From an uncultured Bacteroidales bacterium (lineage in GTDB: Bacteria; Bacteroidota; Bacteroidia; Bacteroidales; Bacteroidaceae): a stretch of DNA of 58,640 bases. Position numbers and translations under genes: made by a program. Positions 44,591 to 52,445 of the stretch are shown in pieces. The notes under the pieces were generated by a model that ran no database searches, was not told the DNA's origin, and worked only from the letters and a program-made list of their open reading frames with translations. Numbering within the stretch: position 1 is the stretch's first letter; the number at the start of each line of letters is the position of its first letter. Where the stretch lies: contig CACZUX010000005.1 of NCBI GenBank assembly GCA_902784475.1, positions 1 through 58,640 of the forward strand, given 5' to 3'.

Positions 44591-46509
44591 TATTTGAAGT
44601 CACAGTTACCAAATATCTTCAGAGCCTTATCGTTACTTTCCCGAATCATCTCCTTCAAGGCTTTAGGCGAACGCAGGAAAACCTTCTCCTCACCATAGCG
44701 GTCTGCAAATCCGTCGCCGTCCTCTTGGAAGCACCTGACAGCTTCTTTGGGAATATCGCGATTGGGCTCAACCTGTTTTTTGATGGCATCGGCAATGTCT
44801 TTCATTATCAGCAGGTGGCTTGAATGATATGCCAGAATCTCATAGGCTATGCGAATGGTTAGGGAGTTAGAATCTGTGCCGCCTCCCATGCGCCTCATGA
44901 TGTTTGAATCGTTGACACCCTTCCAGAGGTCGCAATTGTCCAGTTGGGTGATAATGCCTTGTTCTTCTCCGCGAATGATGACTGTTCGTTTCGCAAGTGT
45001 ATCATGTATGTCTTGGAACATTTGCTGCAATCTTTCGTCATCCTCTTTCATCACGGTGCTTCCATAATCGCGTTTCGAACCGGCAATTCGATGAGGCAAT
45101 ACTTCTTTCGGATCGCTTGCCAACCTCCATAGATGAACTTGGGATTCCTCTGACTTTGTTGTGGCCATGATGAAGATGAACCAATGACGTTCGCCTCTGT
45201 CCGTACTTCTCTTCTTAAATTGGGTGAGGTCATGCATGAAATGCAAGGCTTGAGACTTTACGCATGCTCTTGTTTCGTCATCGCCCATTAAGTCCAGCTT
45301 GTTGCTATTCATCAGATAGAAACTAAACGGGTCTTCCGTATTGGGTGCCAGTTCGCGACTGATATAGTTGAAACCACCCATAGCTGCCAGTGAGAATGCT
45401 GCATTACCTGTGCCTATCTCCGAGAGGGCAGATGGTGCCACGATTGTTACGTTGGAATCTCTGTCAAGACAGCACCCGTATTCTGTGTTTAGGGGGAAGT
45501 TTATCACCACCAGCCGATCCTGCTGCCTTTCTTCGGAACTGAGGGTAGTGGCCATGTTCGCCAATCTGAGGTCGGGACAATAACTTATCATCTCAACCAA
45601 TTGGGCTTCGCCCATTCCCATTTTAACCTTCAGGGAAGTCAGCGATTGGAATCGACTGACGCATTTATAGCATTTCTTTTTGTTGTTTTCATCGTAATAC
45701 CACGACGCGCTCTGTTCAGATCTACGGAAACTCTTGTGTAAAGTGTCGCACATTTTGTTCTTCTCTTCCAAATCCTTTCCTTCCTTAATAGCACGGAGCT
45801 CGTCTAAGTAACTAGCGGTGATAATGCCGGAAGGCAGAGCGATAATAGCTACACCAAACATCGATGACAGCATACTGATAAAACGTCCCAAATCAGTGGC
45901 AGGACAAAGATCGCCATAACCTACGGTGGTTAAGGTCACTGTAGCCCAGTAGAGAGCATCAAAAAAGGTGCGGAAAGTTTCCTGGCCCGTGTTGGGATTG
46001 ATGCGTGGCTCGAAGTTGAACATCACCAATGCCGTCACAAAGATATAAGCGGCAGCAAACAGCAGAACAGCGATTAACACCTTGCGCTCTTTTTTTAGCA
46101 CATCAAAGAAGATGAGAATTTGACTGGAGTAGCGCAGGGCCTTCAACAGACGCAGAATCTTCAGCATGCGTATGGTACGCAGGATTTTGAAGTTCTGACC
46201 CAGTAGTTGGAAACTTGGTAGTATAGACAATAAGTCGATGATAGCCCATCCGCTATAAGGATAAATCACAAACGAATGCGCCCCCTTGCCCAACTTATAG
46301 TCTGCCGTCACCCATCGCAGGATATAGTCAATGATAAATACTGTCGTGGTGAACACCTCAATATAGATGAACATCGGGTGGTAGTCCCAAAACATCAAAG
46401 GCACCACACTGAGGATGATGACAACAAGCATGAAGACATCATACAGATGGCTCCAGATATTGTTACCATCATCCTTCTCTATGATTTCATAAACCTGCCT
46501 GCGAGTCAT
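44590..46509 (-). CDS. Voltage-gated-type K+ channel with a long unrecognised C-terminal domain
   Basis: The 639-residue protein has six transmembrane helices in its first ~240 residues, an S4-like charged helix (ILRTIRMLKILRLLKALRYS, near 110), and an intact K+ filter TVGYGD (near 197) in the pore helix text LYWATVTLTTVGYGDLCPAT. The remaining ~390 residues are cytoplasmic. They contain a Cys pair (KKCYKCVSRF) and the block YGCCLDRDSNVTIV followed by SEIGTGNAAFSLAAMGGFNY, which is shared with the channel-like protein at 50559-51839 and which I cannot assign. It probably senses a ligand or performs an enzymatic step. It is translationally coupled to the downstream peptidase gene. Confidence 0.88.
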   Translation of the reverse strand: MTRRQVYEIIEKDDGNNIWSHLYDVFMLVVIILSVVPLMFWDYHPMFIYIEVFTTTVFIIDYILRWVTADYKLGKGAHSFVIYPYSGWAIIDLLSILPSFQLLGQNFKILRTIRMLKILRLLKALRYSSQILIFFDVLKKERKVLIAVLLFAAAYIFVTALVMFNFEPRINPNTGQETFRTFFDALYWATVTLTTVGYGDLCPATDLGRFISMLSSMFGVAIIALPSGIITASYLDELRAIKEGKDLEEKNKMCDTLHKSFRRSEQSASWYYDENNKKKCYKCVSRFQSLTSLKVKMGMGEAQLVEMISYCPDLRLANMATTLSSEERQQDRLVVINFPLNTEYGCCLDRDSNVTIVAPSALSEIGTGNAAFSLAAMGGFNYISRELAPNTEDPFSFYLMNSNKLDLMGDDETRACVKSQALHFMHDLTQFKKRSTDRGERHWFIFIMATTKSEESQVHLWRLASDPKEVLPHRIAGSKRDYGSTVMKEDDERLQQMFQDIHDTLAKRTVIIRGEEQGIITQLDNCDLWKGVNDSNIMRRMGGGTDSNSLTIRIAYEILAYHSSHLLIMKDIADAIKKQVEPNRDIPKEAVRCFQEDGDGFADRYGEEKVFLRSPKALKEMIRESNDKALKIFGNCDFK

Positions 46510-46621
46510 AATTCATAATTAATAACAATTGCTTTTAATACCATTCTTGTCATCGGCCACTCATGCCCTGTTTAAGAATGAATGGAATAGAGTTGTTGTA
46601 ATAATTGTATGTCCAACATTG

Positions 46622-47290
46622 TTAATCTTCATTTACAGATTTCTTTATATCTTTCATACTGCGTTTGACAACTTCATTTACATGCCATGCAAGTCGTTCG
46701 CGTGAACCTACATCCAACGCATGTTGACCACTAATCATCCCAGAAAGGAACACCGGAGTGCCTTTTAGACTTTCATTGTTTATTATTCTATATGTACCAA
46801 TTCTGTTATCAAAGGTAATTCTTAAAAATCCACTTCCTTTTAAAAGTTCTCGAGCATAAGCATTACAAACGATAACAACCTTAGGCTTCGCCAACTCCAT
46901 AGCCTTAATAGATAAATGAAGTTGCTTATAACAGAACTCTTTGAAGGTTGGGCTACTGAAATAGTATTCTTTTATCGTTTTCTGAGAAGTACATCTGATA
47001 CCCAATAAATCTATATAGGAGTATGAGCCATTAAATCCACAATCATGAGATAGCTGGCTTAAAGGACCATAATATTTCGGATAGCTTGTCTCAACTATTT
47101 CTTCGAATATTCTTTCTTCTCTAATGTCCTTTCCCGTGGCAGGATTCAATCCGACAAACAACAACGAGCCTATGTAAAGATGATCAACAATATCATATCC
47201 TCTATCAACGAGAGGTAGGTCTACGTACTGCTCCCATAAACTCACATATTGAGCCCCGAATAGTTCTTTTATGGATATTCTCCGGTTCAT
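46622..47290 (-). CDS. Uracil-DNA-glycosylase-fold protein
   Basis: The 222-residue protein carries motifs of the UDG superfamily: an active-site loop LLFVGLNPATGKD near residue 45, the aromatic/strand segment SYIDLLGIRCT near 95, VVIVCNAYARELLKG near 137, and the second loop SGMISGQHALDVGS near 188. Members of the MUG/UDG-like group either excise bases or act as uncharacterised nucleotide-binding proteins; the unusual loops leave the activity open. It lies 18 bases after a lipoprotein gene and 112 bases before the channel gene on the same strand, an unexpected partner for membrane proteins. Confidence 0.72.
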   Translation of the reverse strand: MNRRISIKELFGAQYVSLWEQYVDLPLVDRGYDIVDHLYIGSLLFVGLNPATGKDIREERIFEEIVETSYPKYYGPLSQLSHDCGFNGSYSYIDLLGIRCTSQKTIKEYYFSSPTFKEFCYKQLHLSIKAMELAKPKVVIVCNAYARELLKGSGFLRITFDNRIGTYRIINNESLKGTPVFLSGMISGQHALDVGSRERLAWHVNEVVKRSMKDIKKSVNED

Positions 47291-47308
47291 GTATTATTTC
47301 GCAAGTGC

Positions 47309-48142
47309 TTACTCAAACACACCATCTTTAATAGCCTCTTCCAAAATCTTTTTTGCTCGATTTATGTCGTAATTAACATATTGTGCATAAAAATTACCAA
47401 AACCTACTGGCACTCCCTCAACTTTAGGATTAAGTGAATTGCCAGTATGTGTAACTATATTGGGTTTCATTAGCCACAAAGCTTTATGAGCGATGTCTTG
47501 CTTTTTGTATAGTACAGCCTCATTGATAAGACTGATACACTCTTGATTGAACTTCGATATCTGTTCGTTGCATTCTGGTCCATCTACGCTAATATCGTCA
47601 CTGTGCAAGCCCTCGGATACTATATTGGGTATCTTGGAGCTGGATGATAACATCCGTAATTTTTCTTGCAGCACTTTCTCAATTAAATAATCATTACCTT
47701 GAGATTGTGCTAAATCTAAGATTTCGTCTAATGAGATAATAGTTCCTTTATTCTGTTTTCGAAGGAACATAAGTCTGTCTACGGCTTCTTTAGAGCCATC
47801 CGCAATAAGGAAGAGAAATTCTTCGTGAGCTATATACTTTTCTGCCTCTTGGTATAATTTTTCCATCGTTTTAGATGTTTCACGCTCCTTGGATCCCCAA
47901 TCGTCAATTTCCTTTGCATATTTTTCATTAAAGGTGTCAATAACCTTCTTCATCTTGGCTAAATATTGTGCTGCTGCATCAAAATCCTGTGCTTCACAAC
48001 ATTCTTTATAACTCTTATATACTTCTCCCGAAGAGGTGGAAACAGTTATTTCACTTAACAGTTCATCTGAACTTTTGCTACCACATGATGCTATTACGCA
48101 TAAAACGAGACAGCCAATTGCAATTTGAAAAATCTTTTTCAT
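47309..48142 (-). CDS. Lipoprotein of the channel cluster, helical
   Basis: The 277-residue protein has a lipoprotein signal peptide with lipobox IASC (MKKIFQIAIGCLVLCVIASC). The mature part is helical and charged, with TPR-like spacing (ECCEAQDFDAAAQYLAKMKK; then AEKYIAHEEFLFLIADGSKE) and a C-terminal segment YDINRAKKILEEAIKDG. It is likely anchored to the inner or outer membrane facing the periplasm or outside. No family name is known to me. It follows the 428-residue lipoprotein gene by 19 bases. Confidence 0.75.
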   Translation of the reverse strand: MKKIFQIAIGCLVLCVIASCGSKSSDELLSEITVSTSSGEVYKSYKECCEAQDFDAAAQYLAKMKKVIDTFNEKYAKEIDDWGSKERETSKTMEKLYQEAEKYIAHEEFLFLIADGSKEAVDRLMFLRKQNKGTIISLDEILDLAQSQGNDYLIEKVLQEKLRMLSSSSKIPNIVSEGLHSDDISVDGPECNEQISKFNQECISLINEAVLYKKQDIAHKALWLMKPNIVTHTGNSLNPKVEGVPVGFGNFYAQYVNYDINRAKKILEEAIKDGVFE

Positions 48143-48161
48143 AAAGGAATAATTTTAAAGA

Positions 48162-49448
48162 TTAAAATTCGTCAGCTTCCTTGTCTTTCTTCTCCACAGA
48201 CTCTACATATTCCTCCAAACCAAGTTTGTCGGTGAGGGCAGCGCCAGCCACATCGGCCACTTTGAAGATGCGGCTGAAAGTGCCGGAGATAGCATCGCCG
48301 ATGCTTCCGAACAAGCCACCGCTCTTGCGGCTGGCTGCGGCCTTTGCGGCAGCAGCTTTTGCGCTGGCGAGAGATGCATACTTGGACTTAATCTTGTCCG
48401 CCTCAATCTGTGCTAACTCCGTTTCGTGTGCATAGAGCATCTCAAGCTTCTTTAACTCGCGGGCGGCAGCCTCATCGCGTTCAGCCTTCGCCTCAAGGTC
48501 TGCACGACGGGCGTTGCATTTCTTCTCATATTCAGCATAGAGCTGCTGAGCCGTTGCATGCTCCGGGCAGTCTGTAGGGATGAGGCTGAAGTAGGCTCCT
48601 ACTGCGGGATTGAAGTCATCGCCCGATGAAGCCAAGAGGGCTTCCATCTCGGCCAGCATGTCAGCAGCTTGCTTGTGCAGCATACCCTTCAACAGGCTGT
48701 CCTGCTTCTCTGCTACATACTTATAGGCCTCCTTTGACTGCTCCGGAATGCTGTTGAGGATGGAGAGAGCCAATGCATAGTTGCCTTCGCCTTCGGCCTT
48801 CTCAACCTGATTCTTTATCACCTGCAGATTCTCATCATACCACGAGATGATACGCTCGCTGGCGGTCTGCAGCATCTTATGGAGTTGAGGTGTATTCTTT
48901 ATTTCCTGCACGGCATTCTGACTGGCCTCCTCGAAGGAGTTGCCGACACCGATTACCTCCTGTGTGGCAGTGGCATAAACTTCGCCGCTCACGGTATTCA
49001 ACACTTTGAAGGTGAGCTCGTATTTGGATGTCATCTTCTGTGGCGATGTACCAGTGACGGCACGTCCCGTCTGGGCGATTTCGGCACCCATGACGAAATT
49101 CAGACTTCCTGCGCCGCTGATGCCGTTTTCAGATGCAATCTGCAACATCTTCATGGCAATTCGGTCGGCAATGTCCTGAGTGATGTCGCCTTGTATCTTG
49201 GGTTCTACAATGCCGAAGCGTACGCCGTGACTGTAGAGCACTGTCTCCAAATCAACATCAAGCGATGCACGTTTGCGCAGGATGGCAGTTTCGCGCTCGG
49301 AATCCGACATGCTCGACTGACGCTCTGTGGGGTTGAATTTCTTGTTCTTGGAAGTGCTATCCTGGTTGGCATTACCTCCGCAGCTGACGAATGCTATTGC
49401 TGCAATGAGAAGCAGGGACCATTGCATGGAAGAAAATATCTTTTTCAT
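48162..49448 (-). CDS. Lipoprotein of the channel cluster with LPP20/CsgG-like domain and coiled-coil tail
   Basis: The 428-residue protein has a lipobox FVSC (IAAIAFVSCGGNANQDS). Residues ~60-200 resemble a periplasmic alpha/beta fold of the LPP20/LpoB/CsgG kind (DITQDIADRIAMKMLQIASE; YELTFKVLNTVSGEVYATAT). A helical, TPR-like region follows (NYALALSILNSIPEQSKEAY), then a long Ala/Glu/Lys coiled coil (~300-375), and an end KKDKEADEF. The fold assignment is a judgement by eye. It sits between two other lipoprotein genes of the cluster. Confidence 0.75.
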   Translation of the reverse strand: MKKIFSSMQWSLLLIAAIAFVSCGGNANQDSTSKNKKFNPTERQSSMSDSERETAILRKRASLDVDLETVLYSHGVRFGIVEPKIQGDITQDIADRIAMKMLQIASENGISGAGSLNFVMGAEIAQTGRAVTGTSPQKMTSKYELTFKVLNTVSGEVYATATQEVIGVGNSFEEASQNAVQEIKNTPQLHKMLQTASERIISWYDENLQVIKNQVEKAEGEGNYALALSILNSIPEQSKEAYKYVAEKQDSLLKGMLHKQAADMLAEMEALLASSGDDFNPAVGAYFSLIPTDCPEHATAQQLYAEYEKKCNARRADLEAKAERDEAAARELKKLEMLYAHETELAQIEADKIKSKYASLASAKAAAAKAAASRKSGGLFGSIGDAISGTFSRIFKVADVAGAALTDKLGLEEYVESVEKKDKEADEF

Positions 49449-49486
49449 ATCGTTTTATCTTTTTATTTTGTGTTATATAATAAGGA

Positions 49487-50533
49487 TTACTGATTTTCTA
49501 CGACAAGGAGGATTTCACCCAGACCCTGTGCCTTGTTGGTGACCTTGAGGCCGAGGTTCTTGCGAAGGTTCTTCGCGAGATCGCGTGTCCAGTCGTAAAC
49601 ACCATACTGGGTGCCGTCTTCGTTGAGCAGCTTGATACGGCAGTTGACAAAGTAGAGTTCCTTGTCGGTGTTGCGCTGCAGTTTGTAAGCTCCCTTCACG
49701 GTATGGGTCTTGATGAAGTCAACAATCCAATCAGCATAAGTGTCGCCCTCAATGCTTTCATCGGATAGATCCACATTGCAACCCTTTGCAACAGCGATGC
49801 GCACGGTGACGTCACGACCTCGGCTGAGGATGTCGCTGAAGTATTTCTGGATGTCACTTTGGAACTGGGGCATGTTCTTGCTGATCTCAGCCTGTATGGC
49901 TTCTGTGGTGGACTCACCCTTGATGTTGCTGGCTGTCATTGTGGCAACCACCTTGTTGGTGTAGGCATCGAGTGCATTTAGAGTAAAGCTGATGTTCTTT
50001 TCGCCCTTACCATAGTTATGACTGGTCAAAGACATCTTGTCGCGACTGGTGTCATAGTTCAACTCAATAATGATGTCTGGTTGGGCAACGGTCAGCAGCA
50101 TAGTCTTGGCATCCTTGTCCAGCCCGTCTGCCATATCTGTGGCCTCCTGTGTGTCCAGCTGCTTCAGGGTCTGCTCGAAATCGTTGAGGGGATAGTTTTG
50201 TGAGTTAAAAGCATCCTGAATAGCAGAGATGATACGGCGGGCTCGGTCATCCTTAAGCATATAGTTTCTGTAGTCGCGGAGAATGTAGTCGCGACCGCTG
50301 ACTCTTTCTGTTTTCAGGCACTTGAAGTTTTGCAGCGTCTGATCTCCGGGAATCACCATAATCTGCGGGAGTGCTTGCACTACGGCATTCACGTCGCTGT
50401 TCTCGTAGGCTTCCATATTACCAGAAGCCCCATCGGCCAGCCCGTTGGTGGTGCCATTCTGATTGCCGCCACAACTCGTCATTGCCAGCAACATCAGCGC
50501 TGACACGAAGGAAAGAATTTTGTTTGTTTTCAT
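49487..50533 (-). CDS. DUF6175-like lipoprotein of the channel cluster
   Basis: The 348-residue protein has a lipobox MTSC (FVSALMLLAMTSCGG). The mature text ALPQIMVIPGDQTLQNFKCL, RDYRNYMLKDDRARRIISAI and TVAQPDIIIELNYDTS fits, from memory, the DUF6175 family of Bacteroidetes: a two-domain periplasmic protein in which the first domain resembles penicillin-binding-protein-activator folds. Function is unknown. It follows the degenerate channel gene by 25 bases, so translation is probably linked. Confidence 0.75.
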   Translation of the reverse strand: MKTNKILSFVSALMLLAMTSCGGNQNGTTNGLADGASGNMEAYENSDVNAVVQALPQIMVIPGDQTLQNFKCLKTERVSGRDYILRDYRNYMLKDDRARRIISAIQDAFNSQNYPLNDFEQTLKQLDTQEATDMADGLDKDAKTMLLTVAQPDIIIELNYDTSRDKMSLTSHNYGKGEKNISFTLNALDAYTNKVVATMTASNIKGESTTEAIQAEISKNMPQFQSDIQKYFSDILSRGRDVTVRIAVAKGCNVDLSDESIEGDTYADWIVDFIKTHTVKGAYKLQRNTDKELYFVNCRIKLLNEDGTQYGVYDWTRDLAKNLRKNLGLKVTNKAQGLGEILLVVENQ

Positions 50534-50558
50534 GATATTGTTTGATAATTTAGAATGT

Positions 50559-51839
50559 TTAAAAACCGATTGATGATACTTTCCACGCCTTGTCTTCCTC
50601 TATCGCTTGGCCTGTGCCAATATGGAGATTGATAGCCTCCGCCATTTGCCGTGCAATGGCTATGTGGCGGTCGTCCCATTCTGTGACGCAGAAAGCGGTG
50701 CGCAGCGTAAATGCATTGCATTCCTTACCACCGCCTATCTGCATGGTGATGTTCTTCTTACCTACGGGCAGATAGAGTTCGTCAAGGTCGGACTTCAGTT
50801 GGAATTCGTCCTCTAATATCTTGCTGAGAGCCCGATACATCTCGTTGAACTTCTCTTCCTGTATGGTCGTCGTGGATTGCAATTCCAGTTTCTTCTGCAC
50901 CTGATGCACGAAGTGGAACTGTGTGGGGTGCTGCGGCTCGTCCGCACCGCTGGCGGAGAGCATCATCACGGCCCATTTGTCTTCTCCGCGGGTCAGCGAC
51001 TTCAAATCTCTCAGGAAATCCTCCAACTGCGGTTCGGCATGTTCATCACTTATTAGGTAGTAGCTACGGGGTTCGTCAGGATTCTGCTCGAACTCCTTGC
51101 TGATATAATTGAATCCACCGTAGAGGGCAAGATAGTAGGCGAAGTTCCCGATGCCTGCCTCTGATACACTTGATGTGGAAACGATTGTGACATTAGAACC
51201 GCGATCTATCTTGCATCCGTATGAAGTCTGGCCTTCCAAAGAGAAATGCTCCACGATGAGACGATCCTGAGGATGCTCGCTCAAACTCTGGGTGGACGCG
51301 AGGTTGCGGAGACGGAAATCTTTGCAGAAATCAACGGTGTCGAGAATGTCTTTCGTCGTCATGCGCTGTGTAGCCTCAATATCCACGATGGAGACAAAAC
51401 GAGGCACCACCTTATAGCGAGTATATCGGCACTGCTTGCGACGAAATGCCTTTCTCAATCTCTCGCTATATATTATCAACTGGCGTTTGCGTTTATCATC
51501 CTCCATCGCTTTGCGAAATCCATTGGCTACAAGGCCGGCAGGGACGGCAAAGATGAGAATCTTAAGAATCCCAATAAAGGTGTCAATATATCGCCCCGTC
51601 AACGTGATGGGGCCTTTACCAGCAAAATGTCCTGGGTCACCAATATAACGAGTAATGGCCCAGACAAAGGCATCCCACGGATTCTTATATTCCTCAGGTT
51701 GCGCAGTATGCTCTACGAAATAGAAAATCAGGGCTAATATAAAAGTCGCGACTAACAACACTTGTATTGAAACCCAAAAATCGTTCTTGGCATTCTTGAA
51801 TGCACGGCCGAACAATATAAAAGCATTTGTTTTTTTCAT
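50559..51839 (-). CDS. Channel-like protein with degenerate filter and the shared C-terminal domain
   Basis: The 426-residue protein has two transmembrane helices (~22-40 and ~87-105) around a pore-loop-like segment PWDAFVWAITRYIGDPGHFA. At the filter position it reads TRYIGDPG where the K+ channel at 44590-46509 has TVGYGD, so K+ selectivity is not supported. From ~120 on it aligns over its whole length with the C-terminal domain of that channel: DRLIVEHFSLEGQTSYGC, KIDRGSNVTIVSTSSVSEAG, YLALYGGFNYISKEF and IGGGKECNAFTLRTAF. The two could form a mixed channel or a regulator pair. It is the first gene of the cluster; a promoter box lies ~57 bases upstream. Confidence 0.82.
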   Translation of the reverse strand: MKKTNAFILFGRAFKNAKNDFWVSIQVLLVATFILALIFYFVEHTAQPEEYKNPWDAFVWAITRYIGDPGHFAGKGPITLTGRYIDTFIGILKILIFAVPAGLVANGFRKAMEDDKRKRQLIIYSERLRKAFRRKQCRYTRYKVVPRFVSIVDIEATQRMTTKDILDTVDFCKDFRLRNLASTQSLSEHPQDRLIVEHFSLEGQTSYGCKIDRGSNVTIVSTSSVSEAGIGNFAYYLALYGGFNYISKEFEQNPDEPRSYYLISDEHAEPQLEDFLRDLKSLTRGEDKWAVMMLSASGADEPQHPTQFHFVHQVQKKLELQSTTTIQEEKFNEMYRALSKILEDEFQLKSDLDELYLPVGKKNITMQIGGGKECNAFTLRTAFCVTEWDDRHIAIARQMAEAINLHIGTGQAIEEDKAWKVSSIGF

Positions 51840-51895
51840 CTACTAGATTTAAGTTCTTAAGGTCTCAAAAGGAGTTAATACGTCCTTTACAGGCG

Positions 51896-51903
51896 CAAAA
51901 ATA
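51896..51903 (-). promoter_or_regulatory. -7 element of the channel-lipoprotein cluster promoter
   Basis: TATTTTTG on the minus strand lies ~57 bases before the ATG at 51839. The -33 element is not clear. The next six genes have short gaps, so this may be the main promoter of the cluster. Confidence 0.5.
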
Positions 51904-52059
51904 ACAAAATTCTTGGAATAAATGCTTCGCGACCGTTTTATTTTTATGCAAATATGGCTTTTTTTCAGTGCCGGGAGCAAAATGGTGCAAGCCCATATTG
52001 GCCCGTTTGTATTTTCCCCGTCTTTTTATGCCGGCAGATAAAAATAATTGCCCAAAAAC

Positions 52060-52091
52060 TTGCAAACAGCAGGGTTAATGTTGTATCTTTG
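52060..52091 (+). promoter_or_regulatory. Orphan plus-strand promoter
   Basis: TTG (52060-52062), 21 bases, TATCTTTG (52084-52091) fits the consensus, but no gene follows on the plus strand before the convergent ATPase gene. A non-coding or antisense transcript is possible. Confidence 0.45.
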
Positions 52092-52170
52092 CCGTTGGAG
52101 AGGTTGAGGCATTCTTTCCCGAGGTTTTTATCAGGAGGAGGAATTGGGGGAGAGAAACGTGGAGGTTTTG

Positions 52171-52257
52171 CAGCGCCCGCTGCAAAGTGTTAGCACGCCC
52201 GCTGCAAGATGCTCGCACGTTCGCTGCAAAATGTTCGCACGCCCGGTGCAAACCCTG
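52171..52257 (+). repeat. Four tandem 22-base repeats
   Basis: Units of the form cgcacgcccgctgcaaaatgtt (one copy 21 bases) follow each other at 52171-52191, 52192-52213, 52214-52235 and 52236-52257 with a few differences each. Inside each unit gcagc/gctgc can pair locally. Confidence 0.8.
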
Positions 52258-52369
52258 TTGGCCCGGCTCACTGTTCCTGTTGGCTCACTTGGTTGTACCT
52301 GATGGCTCGGCTCGTCGTACTATCCCGCACGGCCTTCTCTCGCCTTTCTCTCGCCTTTGGCAAACCCTA

Positions 52370-52410
52370 GGCAAGCCCAAAGGTTTTGCTTGGACTTGCG
52401 AAGGGTATGC
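52370..52410 (+). repeat. 41-base direct repeat, left copy
   Basis: ggcaagcccaaaggttttgc and the following 21 bases match 53996-54036 at all but one position. Both copies run on into related words (gcgaagggtatgc, gcctaaggcttgcct). The pair brackets the DUF4143 ATPase gene. Confidence 0.85.
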
Positions 52411-52445
52411 GAAGTGCTTGCGAAGGGTATGCCTAAGGCTTGCCT

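Larger units (their letters stand above)
51904..52445. other. Intergenic repeat-rich region between the channel cluster and the DUF4143 ATPase
   Basis: About 540 bases without a convincing gene. It contains a plus-strand promoter-like pair (52060-52091), a 4 x 22-base tandem repeat (52171-52257), doubled ctctcgcctt words (52336-52357), and one copy of a 41-base direct repeat (52370-52410). The short plus-strand frames here have repetitive, non-protein-like text. Confidence 0.6.
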
